Shown here one piece after another: positions 20,904-32,105 of a stretch of DNA of 64,000 nucleotides. Source of the stretch: Bettongia penicillata ogilbyi. Taxonomy: Eukaryota > Chordata > Mammalia > Diprotodontia > Potoroidae. The translations under genes and the position numbers were made by a program. Every line of letters starts with the position of its first letter. Within the stretch, counting starts at the first letter, position 1. The stretch spans positions 1,229,907 to 1,293,906 of the forward strand of contig JAJHZJ010000418.1 in NCBI GenBank assembly GCA_023548195.1, read 5' to 3'. Under the pieces are notes generated by a model. It was not told where the DNA came from. It saw nothing but the letters and a program-made list of their open reading frames with translations, and did not search any database.

Positions 20904-21162
20904 AATATGGCACCTAGGTGACATAGTGCATAGAATGCTAGCTCTGAAGTCAGGACGATTCATCTTCCTGAGTTTGACTATGGCCTCAGATACCTACAAG
21001 CTGTGTGACCCTGGGCAAGTCACTTAACCTTGTTTGCCTCAGTTCCTCATCTGCAAAATGAGCTGAAGAAAGAAATGGCAAACTAGAATTTTTGACAAGA
21101 AAACCTCAAATGGGTCATGAAAAGTTGGACACAACTGAAATGATTCAACAGTAACAACAACA
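20904..21162 (+). mobile_element. MAR1-type SINE, full length, inserted in LINE-2
   Basis: Head 'ggcacctaggtgacatagtg', core 'gctgtgtgaccctgggcaag' then 'ctcatctgcaaaatgag', 3' part 'aaagaaatggcaaact', tail AACAACAACA. It is flanked by atgtttattaag (20892-20903) and atgttattaag (21163-21173). Confidence 0.9.
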
Positions 21163-21270
21163 TGTTATTAAGCTCTTATGTGCTAGGCACTGTGCCAAGT
21201 GCCAAAGAGAAAGATGATGTCTACCATCAAGGAATTAACTTTCTAATGAGGAAAGACAGCATTGAAAAGG
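21163..21270 (-). mobile_element. LINE-2 3' end, antisense, right part
   Basis: 'cttatgtgctaggcactgtg' then 'aagtgccaaagagaaagatg' and 'aaggaattaactttctaatg': antisense L2 3' UTR. Confidence 0.65.
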
Positions 21271-22271
21271 GAGGGCTGGGGGCATGGTGGCAAAGACTGA
21301 ACACTGCGAATCAGAAGGAATAAAGGATGGCTAATCCAAATGTCTCCCCAAAATGGAGGCCAGAAATGAACTTACCGGTGGAATAAAGTAGTTAGTCTAG
21401 GCTAAGAAGATCCCAGGGACATATGGATGTTCCAGAGTAGGGAGACCTCAAGGTTTGAGGGAATTTCCTGGGTGAAATCTCAATTAAGACATGATGGCAA
21501 AGTCTAGAAAGTCAAAACCAGTCAAGTGGTAATCAAAATTGGATAGCCTAGGATGCTTTCCAAAATGGTAGCCCTGGGAGGAACTGACCAATAGTAGAAA
21601 GGGGCCAATTTGGTGGCAGAATGTTCCAAATTGAGAAAGATGCAATGGAAATATTTTTTGACCTTCCTGACTTCTTAAACAGAATATACGGAACATAATT
21701 TGACTTTTTTTTATAACACATGAGTACAAAAAATAAATTATAGTGCTGTTATAATACAGAGATAACATCAGGATTTACACTGAAGAGGATAACATTCCTA
21801 AACTAAGTGGCACTTTAAGTCCAATGTTTTTCTGTTTTCAAACCTAGATTTTCAGTCTGTTTCTTTGCTGTCAAAACTTTCAAGTATCTCTTTTCAATGT
21901 GGCCAGTGTTCTTGCTTATTGTGGACACCTTATATTTTCTTGTCTGCTCTGTGTTTGTAAGTTGCATGTTAATGAAAAGGATTTATGCAAACTTGTTAAA
22001 ACTATGTGAAAACTAGGAGGACATAGGCTCTGAGTAAAAATTTGAATATGAATAAAGTCTATGAGCCTTAGTATAAGATACTTTTGGTTGCTCAGAGTTC
22101 TTTTTTCTTTTCTTTTAAATTTCTTTTTATTTCTTTTTTTCTTTTAACTCTTTCTCAGTTATGTTCTGTGTATATAAGTTTGTCCATAAAGCTTCCAGAT
22201 ACTTGTGTTTTAGAGAAGGACTTTAACTTCGTAACTTGGAACTAAACCTCACTAATTTATTGTCAGTTAAC

Positions 22272-22332
22272 AGGCCAGAATTCTGTGAGTGTAACTAGAA
22301 TTAAAGTTTGGCTCCTCTGATAATTCTGGCCT
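22272..22332. repeat. Perfect 11-bp inverted repeat, 39-nt spacer
   Basis: AGGCCAGAATT at 22272-22282 and AATTCTGGCCT at 22322-22332 are exact reverse complements, in otherwise unique sequence. Confidence 0.8.
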
Positions 22333-22373
22333 CACTCCAGGTACTTTTTGTGAATCCAAAACAATATCAATAG

Positions 22374-22381
22374 TGACGTCA
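22374..22381. promoter_or_regulatory. Consensus CRE (TGACGTCA)
   Basis: Exact palindromic cAMP-response element, 42 bp from the inverted repeat. CREB/ATF binding is established for this motif. Use at this site is inferred. The CpG is retained in a CpG-poor region. Confidence 0.35.
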
Positions 22382-22508
22382 GGTTTTCAGACATCTATTT
22401 CTAGTTCTTAATAAAGCTATTATAATCTTTGTTCAAGTTTTTCTTCAGATATTGTTTTGTTTTGTTTTTTTAAACCACTTAGGGAGATGTAGGAGAAGAT
22501 TATTAGAG

Positions 22509-22710
22509 GAGCAATGGAGGGCAAGCCTTTTGAGTCAGGAAGACATGGGTTGAAGTCCCGTCTCTGATATATACTGATTATGTGATCCTGAGTAGTTTAC
22601 TTAATTTACCACTCTCTAAATTCTCTAGTTTACCTTACTGATCTCTAGCACTATAAACTACAGAGCAGATACCACTTGGAATTTACAAGAGATTCTTCTC
22701 AAGGAGTTCC
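22509..22710 (+). mobile_element. CORE-SINE (WSINE/MAR-like)
   Basis: 'gagtcaggaagacatgggtt' then 'gtcccgtctctgatatatac', a weak core, and 3' part 'ctatagcactataaact'-like text shared with 14841 and 55948. Confidence 0.5.
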
Positions 22711-23249
22711 AAGGACTAGCATCTCTGGACTTGCCTAGCCCTTTTTAGGGCTGCTTATCTACCTTTGGTGTCCATCTGTCCCCTAACTCTTACTTTTGGT
22801 TCCAAGAAGCTGTAGAATGCACAGTTGCCACATTCTGGTAAACTTTCTAGGCAGACAGACTAAACCAGGTTGAGGATAGCTAACCAGTCTCAAACCCATT
22901 GTTGAGTTAGGGAGGTGTTTACCCCAAGCATGCGAAGACTTCCATGTTGGAATGAATAGATGAGAACAGTGTGTTTCAATAGCCATGAAGATGAGTGAAG
23001 CAGGCTCTGTGGAGTACTTTGAGCTTGGTCAGATATCAAAGATGCCAAGGTCACCCACTTCATCCTGGGCCATTATCAGTTGTCCTGACTTTTTTCTTGC
23101 CACTGGACTTTGATGACTCTAGACAAGGATGTGAGATGGACAACTTTGTGCAACTCTGCCTCACTTAAATCCAATTCACAAGCAAGTCAAGATATTACTC
23201 CATGATGTCACTGGTCTTCTTTGAAAATGAAGGACAAATGACAACAAAA
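22711..23249 (+). mobile_element. Long RTE-associated SINE (copy 1 of 3)
   Basis: About 540 bp. Shared landmarks: 'gtgtccatctgtccccta', 'accccaagcatgcgaagact', 'tgccaaggtcacccactt', 'ttgtgcaactctgcctcact', ending 'gaaaatgaaggacaaatgac' AACAA. The same order occurs reversed at 45830-46362 and forward at 56815-57167. The 3' end (GAGAATGAAGGACAAA) is also the end of RTE-type elements, so it was probably mobilised by them. Confidence 0.7.
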
Positions 23250-23279
23250 TAGCATTGGGTATGCATCCTTAAAAAGGGA

Positions 23280-24260
23280 CGGGAAGGACAAAATCAATAA
23301 GCATTTATTAAATGCCTACTATGTGATAGTATTGTATAACATACTGAGAACATAGAGACAAAAAAATAAAACAATCCCTACTCTCAAAGAACTTATTTCC
23401 ATTGGGGAGATAACATAAGGAAAATAAATGCATACAAAATAAATGCTAGGGTAGGTAAGGTAGTTAGAGAAGGAGGGCACTTAAAGTTGACGGAATCAGG
23501 AAAGGCTTTATGTAGAAAGTGGTGTTGGAACTACCAGTCTAAAGAAATAAAATAATCCCTGGAGCAGAAAGAAGGTAGTGCTTTCCAGGCATATGAGACG
23601 GTTAACGCAAAGGCACAGAGATAAAAGATAGTGCTGTGTATAAGGAGCAGACAGAAAGGGGAGGAGGGTTTGGCTGGATTGTGAATGCTGGAAGAGGAGT
23701 AACTCCAAGGAGGTTTGAAAGACAGGTTGGGGCTAGACTATGAAGAATGTACAAAGTGAAACAAAAGTTTATATTTTATCCTAGAGGACTTTGGCAATCA
23801 CAGCAGTTTATCAAGTAGAGGAATGATACGATCAGACCTGTACTTAAGGAAAATCACATTGGCAGCTTTTTGGAGAAAGTGGAGGAAGGAAGAAGAGAAG
23901 TGAGATAGCAGGCCAATTAGGAAGTTATTGCAGTATTCCAGGGAGAATTTAGGGCCAAAATGAAGGTTGTGTCTGTGTGAGTAAAGGGAAAAGGGGTAGA
24001 ATATAAGCAATTCTGTAGAGATAGACACAACAAGATTTGGAAATTAATTCAATATTGAGGAAAGGAAGAGTGTGGAATTAAGTATAAAATCAAGGTTATG
24101 AAACTGAAAAACTAGAAGAGTGGAAGTGTTTTATTAATCTTTAAATAAGAGGAGAATCAGGAGAGAGATGTTTGAAAAAAAATCCAAAGAAAAAGAGTAT
24201 CTAACAGGAGAGGCTGATCAATGGTGTCAAATGAAAAAGGGTGAGGACTAGGAAAATATT
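23280..24260 (-). mobile_element. LINE-2, antisense, about 1 kb
   Basis: Left end 'caataagcatttattaaatg' is the antisense L2 tail, followed by 'aatcccta' 'ctctcaaagaacttatttcc' 3' UTR text. Minus-strand frames 23798-24028 read NNFLIGLLSHFSSSFLHF, corresponding to the L2 RT C-terminal 'CNSLLAGLP' region. Frames broken. Confidence 0.75.
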
Positions 24261-24295
24261 ATCAAGATTTGGGAACTAAAAGATCACTAAGAGAC

Positions 24296-24530
24296 AGGCA
24301 GCCAGGTGGCTCAGTGAGTAGAGCTCTGGGCTTAGAGTCAGGAAAATATGAATTCAAATTGACCTCAGATACTTACTAGCTGTGTGACCCCGGGAAAGTC
24401 ACTTACCCCTGTTTGCCTCAATTTCCTTATCTGTCAAATAAGCTGGGAAAGGAGACAGCAAACTGCTCCAGTACCTTTGCCAAGGAATCCCCAAAGGGGT
24501 TGTGCAGGACTGAACAGCAATGACAGCCAA
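24296..24530 (+). mobile_element. MAR1-type SINE
   Basis: Head 'ggcagccaggtggctcagtg', core 'gctgtgtgaccccgggaaag' and 3' part 'caaactgctccagtaccttt' then 'gccaaggaatccccaaaggg'. Confidence 0.85.
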
Positions 24531-24660
24531 GTTATTTAGATCTAACAGTTTCCTCGCTGGTTAAAAAAAGCATAATAATAGTATGTAACTTTCAGGGTAG
24601 TAGTGAGAATAAAGAGAGATAATATTTATAAAAATGTTCTGAGCCTCAACTTGCTCATAT
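24531..24660 (+). mobile_element. MIR-like 3' part
   Basis: 'gtttcctcgctggtt' then 'agtgagaataaagagagata' and 'atatttataaaaatgttctg' resemble the MIR 3' half. Confidence 0.4.
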
Positions 24661-25199
24661 TTAAAATATTTACTTTCAGTAGTTACACATTTCATAGGGT
24701 TATTTTCCCGAAGTACATTTTAAAGGTTAAAGGGCTGTATTAATATTGTTACTTTTTTGTAACAATGCAATGCAAAAATAAACTTTTGTTGTTTATTTTA
24801 CAAATAGACAGAAATCTAGTATCAAAATTCAATTATACATACACAGATTGTTTTTTAGCAACAAACACAACTTCTGACTGTATCTATCTTGAGTTATTAT
24901 TGACCTTACCAACCTCTCTAAACTTCCCTAGTTATTTTGCATGCTTCCCAGTAGGTAAGCCCTTTGAAATCCAAACACTTAATAAGCTATACTCTTGGGA
25001 AGACTTAAGAATCTAGTTATGTTTAAGCTTCTGCTTTGTTTTAGCCTCTAGAGATCAATTATCTATTAGCCAAATGGAGTGATTCCAAGAAAGAATTGAG
25101 CAAGATAACAGAGAAACTTCCTGTTTGAAGTGAATTCTAAGATAGAAACAATTTAAATGATTTTTTGGTTAATTTCTGTTTTGAATTACTGATCATTGT
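24661..25199. other. Unique AT-rich sequence
   Basis: No repeat recognised. The 83-codon frame 24765-25016 has no domain I know. Confidence 0.35.
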
Positions 25200-25690
25200 T
25201 TTATTTTCCCTCCCATTATAATAAATAGTCAATCAAAACAAATTCCCTTATTGGCCATGTCCAAAAATTCTATATGTCTCAATCTGGACTCTGCGTCCAT
25301 CACCTCCCTCTCAAATAGTGGGTAGCACGCTTCATCATGAGTCATCTGCAATCATGATTGGTCATTGTATCAACTGGAATTCGTAAATCTTTGAAAGCTG
25401 TTTGTCTTAACACCGTCATTATTATAAATTTTGGTCTCCTATTTGCTTACTTGATTCTGTATTTATGAAAGTGTTCTGAAGTTTCTCTGAAACTTTTTCT
25501 GTTCGTCATTTCTTGTAATGTAACAGTATTCTATCATATTAATATACCATAATTTGTTCAGTCATTACCTAAATGATGGGTACCTTTACTTTCTAATTCT
25601 TTGCCACTACAAAAAAAGCCACTATAAATGTTTTTTGCACACATAGGTTTTTTTCCTCTTTCTTGGATTTCTTTGGATTACATATTTAGA
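25200..25690 (-). mobile_element. LINE-1 3' fragment, antisense
   Basis: 'gcttcatcatgagtcatctg' then 'ttggtcattgtatcaactgg', 'taatgtaacagtattctatc' and 'tctttgccactac' follow the marsupial L1 3' UTR/C-terminal order. Shares phrases with 49360-49674. Confidence 0.65.
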
Positions 25691-25699
25691 AGTGTTATC

Positions 25700-26170
25700 C
25701 CTGAAGTTTAGTAAGTATGGTGGTGACATGATCAGACTTGTGCTTTAGGAAAATCACTTTAGTTGCTGAATAGAGAATGAATTGGAGTGGGAAGAGACTT
25801 GAGACAAGCAGATCCACCGGCAGGTTATTGCAAAAATCTAGGTGTGAGTCGATGAGCCATAACAGTGTCAGAGGAGACAAAGGGGTATATTTGAATGATA
25901 TTGCAGAGCTGAGAGCAACAGGCTATGGTAACAGATTGAGAAATAGTGAGAAATCCAGGAAGACTCCTACATTATGAGTCTGAGGGAGGATGGTATTGCC
26001 CTCTACATTAAGAGTAGAAGGTGGGAGAGTTGAGGGGAAAAGACAATGAGTTTTATTTTGGACATTTTGAGTTTCTGGTGTCTACTGGGCATTTAATTTG
26101 AGATGTTTAAAGGGCAGTTGGAGATGTGAGTTGGGAGGTCAACAGATATCTACCTCACCCTGTTGTTTTA
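25700..26170 (-). mobile_element. LINE-2, antisense
   Basis: The minus-strand frame 25695-25880 reads HLDFCNNLPVDLLVSSLFP and VIFLKHKSDHVTTIL, the L2 RT tail ('DYCNSLL-x-GLP...VIFL-x-KSDHVT-x-LL'). Broken downstream. Confidence 0.75.
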
Positions 26171-26309
26171 AGGAGTAAATGTAAAGTTTCCACACACAAG
26201 TATTATGCATACTCCTTTCCATTCTCATTCAACAATTAACAAGACATCTACCATATCTAAGTTTTCCAAAACTCTATTCAAATCTTTAACTTTCTTGGGG
26301 TTTTTTTGT

Positions 26310-27050
26310 TTGTTTGTTTTAGAAATAAAGGGTGATATCACAAATAAATTAGAGGAGCAAAGAAGAAATTGCCTGTCAGATCTATGAATAGGGAAGAGTC
26401 CATAAATAAACAAGGGATAGACAGCTTTACAAATGGTAAAGTGAACAATTTTCCTTACATAAAACTAACAAGATATTATATAAAGAAAGTCAATATAGTT
26501 CAAACCAAAAGGGAAGCAGGAAACTGGGGGAAAATCACAGCAGCAAGTTTCTTAATAATCTCATTTCAAAGATACATGAGAAAGTGGTTCAAATTTGTAA
26601 GAATAAGTGCCATTCTTTCATTGATAAATGGCCAAATTTTGAACAGTAACTTTCAGAGGAAGAAATACAAGCTATCAGTAACCACATTAAAAAGTTATCT
26701 AAATAGTTAATAATTAGAGAAATAAAATCGAAGCACTTCTCATTTTCCACTTCATACCCATCAAGTTGGACAGATTGACAAAAAGGGAAATGAGAAATGT
26801 TGGGAGTAGGAAAGCATGTGTAAGCTCTCGTCTGTCTTGGATAAGGCTTAGTTTTTGCCTCATGACAGAAAATTGATGTATACAAAGTGAAAAATGAGAC
26901 ATTTTCTAATAGAGCCAACAGCAAGGTTGTTTTGCTTGACCCTGCATATTTGTTGTAAGGCATTTGTTTTTCTTTTTAATGTGGTAGAGGATGGGAGGGA
27001 AAGAAAATAAGTTTGTGTTTATCAAAAAATTAAATTATAAAAAGGAAGTT
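26310..27050 (+). mobile_element. LINE-1, 3' part in sense, 5'-truncated
   Basis: 'gaaataaagggtgatatcac' begins recognisable L1 ORF2 text. Frame 26369-26710 contains KREAGNWGKI, the L1 'REAGNWGK' block, followed by INGQILNSNFQRKKYK-like text. The 3' UTR end 'ggatgggagggaaagaaaat' with an A-rich terminus is at about 27000-27045. Probably an internal deletion near 26815-26870. Confidence 0.7.
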
Positions 27051-28104
27051 CTAGCACACATAGCTATCCTACTATTGTTCTTTTTTAAAAAATATGTGAT
27101 AACTATTAAGCAAGTAGATGAAATAACTGATATTTTGTAATTGAATATGTGTTGGGATGCAAGTTTATCCTCTATAGACTGAAAGAATTTTGGGGATGAT
27201 GCCAGTAGCTAACTAGACAGTGGAGATCATAGATAATTCTTCTTTTCACATGATTTTGAATTCTTTTATTAAGTCTTTATATTGTGAGTACATAGTTTGT
27301 CCACATAGCTTGAAATTGGTTATAATTTTTTTGATATCTATAAATGAAATCTATGAGAAACTTTTTTCTTGACTATTTTTAGAGTCAATGATATATCTAG
27401 ATAATTATGGATGACAGTTTTGTCTATGATAACATTCCAGTTCTAGTACAGTTTATTTACTGAATTTTCAATCCATTTGGGGATTTGAACTAGTAGTATG
27501 GGAATTCATTGTCTGTTAGTTTTGAAATAAGAGCAAACTTCTTTTAATTCTGGCTATGTGATCATATCTTTCTAGATATTCAATAGATGCTAAATTTTTG
27601 GAAATTGAAGTTAGGTGTTATCAGTTTTCATTGTTTCCTACTAAAATCCTCATCAATCTGTATATCTAAGCTTCTAAAGACTTAACCTCCTGTAGGTTTT
27701 ACTACCATTGACCTGATTTTGTTTCAATATCATTAACTTCTCTTGGCTTATGATAATATACTTAGCTCAGCCATTTGTCTCATTTTTTTGTTTTTAAATT
27801 TACTGTTACAACTAGAATTAGTGCTGGGATTCAGTATCTAAGGAATAAATAAAGGAAAAGTATACTCCTTGGCTCCAATTCTCTACTAGGCAGTCTAGGC
27901 AGAAATGTTAATTTTGAGGACAACACCTTTTTGTTTCTGTGAGAAACCCTGCACAGATGATTTCCACCTGAATTAGCTCTGTGTCATCTACTTCTAAGAG
28001 TCCTCAAGATGCTAAGTGCATTGAGAAATCCCCCAGTAAAGTGCCTGTATTCCTTTGATGAGACTTTGTTTACATAGTAGTCAACTTGCATGGAGTATTC
28101 TTCT
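27051..28104. other. Unique AT-rich sequence
   Basis: About 1 kb with no gene or repeat recognised. Long AT-rich segments, no microsatellite. Confidence 0.4.
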
Positions 28105-28162
28105 TGATGAATCATAGGACATCAGAATCAGAAGGGATATCAAAATTCATCTAGTACAACCC
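28105..28162 (-). mobile_element. MIR3-like fragment, antisense
   Basis: 'gaatcagaagggatatcaaa' then 'catctagtacaaccc'. Truncated by the following SINE. Confidence 0.45.
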
Positions 28163-28550
28163 ATTACTAAATAGTAATTGTTTCTCTTTTACCCAGGAAC
28201 CCTGAGAGACTTCCACTCCCTGTTTGATTTTTTTTTTTTTTTTTTTTGATTAAAGAGGCCATCCCTTGAGTAACTACTTAAAGAAATCTATTCATTGAAT
28301 GGGTGTATCTGACTCAAAGTGAGAATGTGATAAGACCTTAGCCTGAAAGGGCCAGGGTCTCACATTGCATCCTGAGCCGTCTCCAGTCACCCTGATGAAC
28401 ATCAGGGCATTGGACTCAGATGACTCAGAAGAAGAAAGTGAGGTTGGTGACCTTGCACAGCCTTCCCTCACTCAAATCAAAATCAACTGCAAGTCATGTC
28501 ATCATCTTGATGCCACAGTCCTCTTCCAGAACGAAGGACAAACATACACA
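28163..28550 (+). mobile_element. Composite RTE-associated SINE with internal T-tract (copy 1 of 3)
   Basis: Starts 'attactaaatagtaattg', carries a run of about 20 T at 28228-28247, then 'cactgaatgggtgtatctg'-type text, 'aatgtgataagaccttagcc', 'gaggttggtgaccttgcaca', ending 'acgaaggacaaac'. The same units occur antisense at 31794-32105 and 53609-53993. The small plus-strand frame here is SINE sequence. Confidence 0.7.
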
Positions 28551-28555
28551 AGTAC

Positions 28556-28579
28556 AGGAATTCCTAATTAGGAATTCCT
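28556..28579. repeat. Perfect 24-bp palindrome
   Basis: Half-site AGGAATTCCTAA reads identically on both strands around the centre between 28567 and 28568, with a further partial copy ('taataggaattt') just after. It lies directly at the SINE 3' end. Confidence 0.85.
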
Positions 28580-28739
28580 AATAGGAATTTCCTCCATATC
28601 ACCCTTGACTTATAGTGACTCTGAATATGTATGACAACCTCTATTCATAGGGAGCTCATGAATTTTCACAAAATCCTACTACATTTTGGACTGTTAGAAA
28701 ATTGTTTTCTTATATTTAGGAGATATCAGTTTAACCTGT

Positions 28740-28850
28740 CATCTGTAAATGATCCATCCATCCATCCATCCATCATTTATTTGTCTCTGTGTATCCATCC
28801 ATCCATCCATCAATCCATCCATCTGTCTATCAATTAATGAATCAATCAAT
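28740..28850. repeat. (CATC)n microsatellite
   Basis: Interrupted CCAT units 28751-28775 and 28795-28823, followed by CAAT/CTAT variants. Confidence 0.9.
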
Positions 28851-28871
28851 CTATCTGTGTATCTACTTGTA

Positions 28872-29003
28872 TGTCAATATAATTGTTTTCTTTAGAATCC
28901 TATGTATTTTATGCATTTAACATTATTCTGAGAAAGGAGTTACTGTTTAACCAGAATGACAATGATTCAATGCAAGGTTAAAAAATACTGTTGTAGGAAC
29001 AAC
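28872..29003. mobile_element. hAT-type MITE fragment
   Basis: 'gtcaatataattgttttctt' then 'cctatgtattttatgcattt' and 'attctgagaaaggagttact' parallel the element at 4048-4220. Confidence 0.5.
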
Positions 29004-29021
29004 AAACAACAACAGAAGTTG

Positions 29022-29150
29022 ATCAGTCTATCAATAAACAATTATTAAGTGCCTACTGTGTGCCAGCTAAGCACTGTGCTAAGCACTGGGAATGTAAAAA
29101 GAGACAAAAAACAGTCGTTGCCCTAAAGGAGCTTGCAATCTAAAATAAAC
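29022..29150 (-). mobile_element. LINE-2 3' end, antisense
   Basis: 'ttaagtgcctactgtgtgcc' and 'gctaagcactgggaatgtaa': well-preserved antisense L2 3' UTR. Confidence 0.8.
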
Positions 29151-29204
29151 TCCAATCTTTTCACTTGATAGTACATCAGAATTGGAAGACAGGTATGGTG
29201 ACCT

Positions 29205-29470
29205 TTTAGTCATCTCTTCTCCTGGTTAAACATTAAAAAACACTATTTACCTTATCTTATATAGCATGGTTTCTTGCACCCTTATTTCAGTTGCTTTTCT
29301 CTGGACATATAACTACTTGTCAGAATTCTTCTTTAAAATATGAAGCACAGAAAGAATACTGAATTTCAGATGTTATCTGACTAGGTTAAAGTATAATGTC
29401 TACAATCTGTACTATTCTGATCTTGCGTAGTCTAAGATATCATTAAAGACTGCCTGGGATCTTCTCATAC
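29205..29470 (-). mobile_element. CR1/L3-type LINE fragment, antisense
   Basis: 'tcttctcctggttaaacatt' then 'agttgcttttctctggacat' and 'ttcagatgttatctgactag' follow the order of a CR1/L3 segment common in amniotes. Confidence 0.55.
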
Positions 29471-31334
29471 CTTCATCATCAGTGTGTGTATAGCAAATCC
29501 TTATAAAGATGAAAACAAATCTAGGTTAGTAGTGGCTTATATCTTTGTATTTATTTTAATAAAAGTATCACCTGTGTTCTTACTCACTCTTGTAATCTTT
29601 TCAGTCTTGAAATCAGTAACTGGTAACATTGAAAAATTGAGAAGTCTACAGTAATTACTTTTGTGCATTAGACTCAGCTGTCAGATTCAGCAATATCAGA
29701 AGAATATTGCTATTCTTAAGTTCCATCACTACCTTTTCACAAGTATATCAGGTAGAGAGATGATAATAGATTACTACAGAATGCAGCCAGATCTGTTCAG
29801 TTCCTTTCTGTTTGTTGCCTTCTCTCCCAATTCATCAACAAATATTCTCAGAATGAATTTTCTTAGCTGAGCCTCAAATGAAGCTGTCTGTAAACTTTGC
29901 CCTTTACTACTTTGTGAAATGATACTGCATGTAATCTCCAGTTATTCTCTTCTGCCATGTTTTGAAAATAGGCTTGTATTTTCTAATCGGTAGTCTTTCT
30001 CTTACTTGCAAGATCAACACCTCCAGTTTCACAGAAAAATTGATACAAGGCAATTCTAGATTCTCCCCCTGGAATGCTCCTGTAATAAAAAGAACAAATG
30101 ATTTTTTTTCAATGAAGAAAAAAGAAGAAAAAATGGATTTGTGTCAAAGTAGACCCATCAGATCTCAGGATATATAACTTAATTATTTTTTATTTGCAGA
30201 GATGTTTATCTGTCTGTAGGGTTACTGCCAGGAATTGTATTCTCAATTTTAGAGAGGTTGTTACTGGTGGATTTTCATGTTTGTACTGAACTTAGAAATT
30301 TCCCTGAAAGTTTATATGCTTCCAAGCCCTCATTATATATCCCTATATTTTTGGAGCAAAAAATATGTAGGCATATTTAATGGAACACAGCCAACCTAGT
30401 GTTTTCTTGTCCCTTGCTTAAATATCTTGAGAGTTATTGGCCAAAAAGTGGTAGACTCAACTGTGCCCCCGCTCCCATCCCATCCTGATGCCCTGAGAGT
30501 AACAAAGAGCACAGAATTAAAGGGTGTTTTTATATTTTATTCATTTCATGGAAAACAAAGTCATCACCTACTAACGAACTTTCTGACAATGAGCTTCTTT
30601 TATACCAACTTAGTCCTTCCTTGGCTGATATGACAGATCTGAGCTATGGCCACATTTGTTCTCAAAGCTTTTTTTTCACCTTCGTAGATTACACCAGAAT
30701 ATGTTTGCTATTAGGCTAGCCTTTGTGAACCCAAGGTCACTTCTATGCCATGTTGAAGTGTTAGACAGGACTTTTGTGAATGATAGAGCAAGGTAAAAAA
30801 ATAGAGGGGCCAGTCACAGTGTTTTGGGGACAAAGATTTTAGAGGTATTTGAAGAACTCAAACCTTAGTCTGTAAGATTTTATAGTTGCCCTACAAAACA
30901 AAGAGCACATCTGCTTAGTAAACCACACCAGTCCTGGTTGGGCCTTAGCTTTGCAGTCTAGTAATACTATTAGTACTGAATCCCGGGTGCTGAAAATACA
31001 GAATGGGTCAAAAGTTGGGTGAGGCAGGTAGGTAGAACCACTGGACTGGCACACAGGCTAGAAATCATAGCTGGGGATATCTGATCATGGTAAGCGTTGG
31101 GAGTGAAGTTGAGCCTCACTATTAGAAAATTAGATCAAATTAGAGAATAAAGAAGATAAATGAAGTAAACTGAATGGCCCAGCGTCACCATGCTGGGGAT
31201 GAGTAGGCTCAATCAGAGAATGAAAACTGATTGTAAGAAAAGCATGTTGTCTGCCTTGAATATACCTTCCTCCCATAGCTAAGAGTATGTTGATTCTCTG
31301 AGCAAGAAAGTGTTCTGAGTGACATTAGAACAGA
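29471..31334. other. Unique sequence, about 1.9 kb
   Basis: No gene recognised. The segment 29538-29610 resembles 33868-33945, hinting at an unclassified short repeat. Frames of 60-71 codons have no domain. Confidence 0.35.
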
Positions 31335-31545
31335 GACTTTTGGCCTTTTTGTTAAGGTACATGTCACGGATGGTCTGGTGAAATCTATGGATCTATTGTC
31401 AAAATAATTTCTTTTAATTAAAGAAAATGCTAAATTTCAGTTAGAGATTAGTAAAATTAAAATTAGTGAAATTTTTTTTTTCTTATCCAAGTTCATGGAT
31501 CCCCTGAAATATATCCATAGATCCCCTTCTCTCAAAGTCCTACAA
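31335..31545. mobile_element. hAT-type MITE
   Basis: 'atggtctggtgaaatctatg' then 'aaatgctaaatttcagttag', 'ttatccaagttcatggatcc'. Clearly the same element as 58415-58575 (same order of phrases). Confidence 0.55.
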
Positions 31546-31793
31546 AGAGCTTGAACTAGTTCTTTTGAAGATTTTCTGAAAGACTTTAAGGAGGGATCTT
31601 ATGGTTTCCAGTTGTCATATTAGTATTATTTTTCCTCTAGTCCTTAAGGTGAAAAAGACAAAAATCATGGGACCCCAAAAGGAAAATTAGCTTGGGCATC
31701 AGGTACCTAGTGAAACAGGGATTTGAGCAATGAAAGTTTCTGGGACAAACAGGTGGGGCGGGGCACAGCTCTGTCTGATATCATCCCACGTTA
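31546..31793. other. Unique sequence
   Basis: No gene or repeat family recognised here. Confidence 0.3.
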
Positions 31794-32105
31794 TGAGGCT
31801 GCGGAGGACCATGATATCAAGATGATGATATGACTTGCAATTGACTTTGATTTGAGGGAGAGAGGGCTGGGCAAGGTCACCAACCTCACTTTCTTCTCCT
31901 GAGCCATCTGGGTTTAGTGGCCTGATATTTATCAGGATGACTGGAGATGGCCCAGGATGCAGTGGGACACCCTAGCCCTTTCAGGCTAAGGTCTTATCAC
32001 ATTCTCTCTTTGAGTGAGATAGGCTTCTTCAAGTAGTTACTCGAAGGATGGCCCTTTTAATAAAAAAAAAAATCAAACTGGGAGGGGAAGAACTTCAGGG
32101 ATAGA
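31794..32105 (-). mobile_element. Composite RTE-associated SINE, antisense (copy 2 of 3)
   Basis: 'caaggtcaccaacctcactt', 'aaggtcttatcacattctct' and an A-tract (about 32060-32072) followed by 'tcaaactgggaggggaagaa' mirror copy 1. The 3' end is truncated or degraded near 31790. Confidence 0.65.

Larger units (their letters stand above)
21271..22508. other. Unique sequence with inverted repeat and CRE
   Basis: No interspersed repeat recognised apart from T-rich runs at 22100-22150. It carries an 11-bp inverted repeat (22272-22282 and 22322-22332) and a perfect CRE at 22374. Confidence 0.35.

Noticed and set aside
26589..26963. 124-codon minus-strand frame
   Set aside because: Antisense to a sense L1 ORF2/3' UTR fragment.
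28740..28850. CATC repeats with regular spacing
   Set aside because: Simple microsatellite, not a CRISPR array. No conserved repeats with unique spacers.
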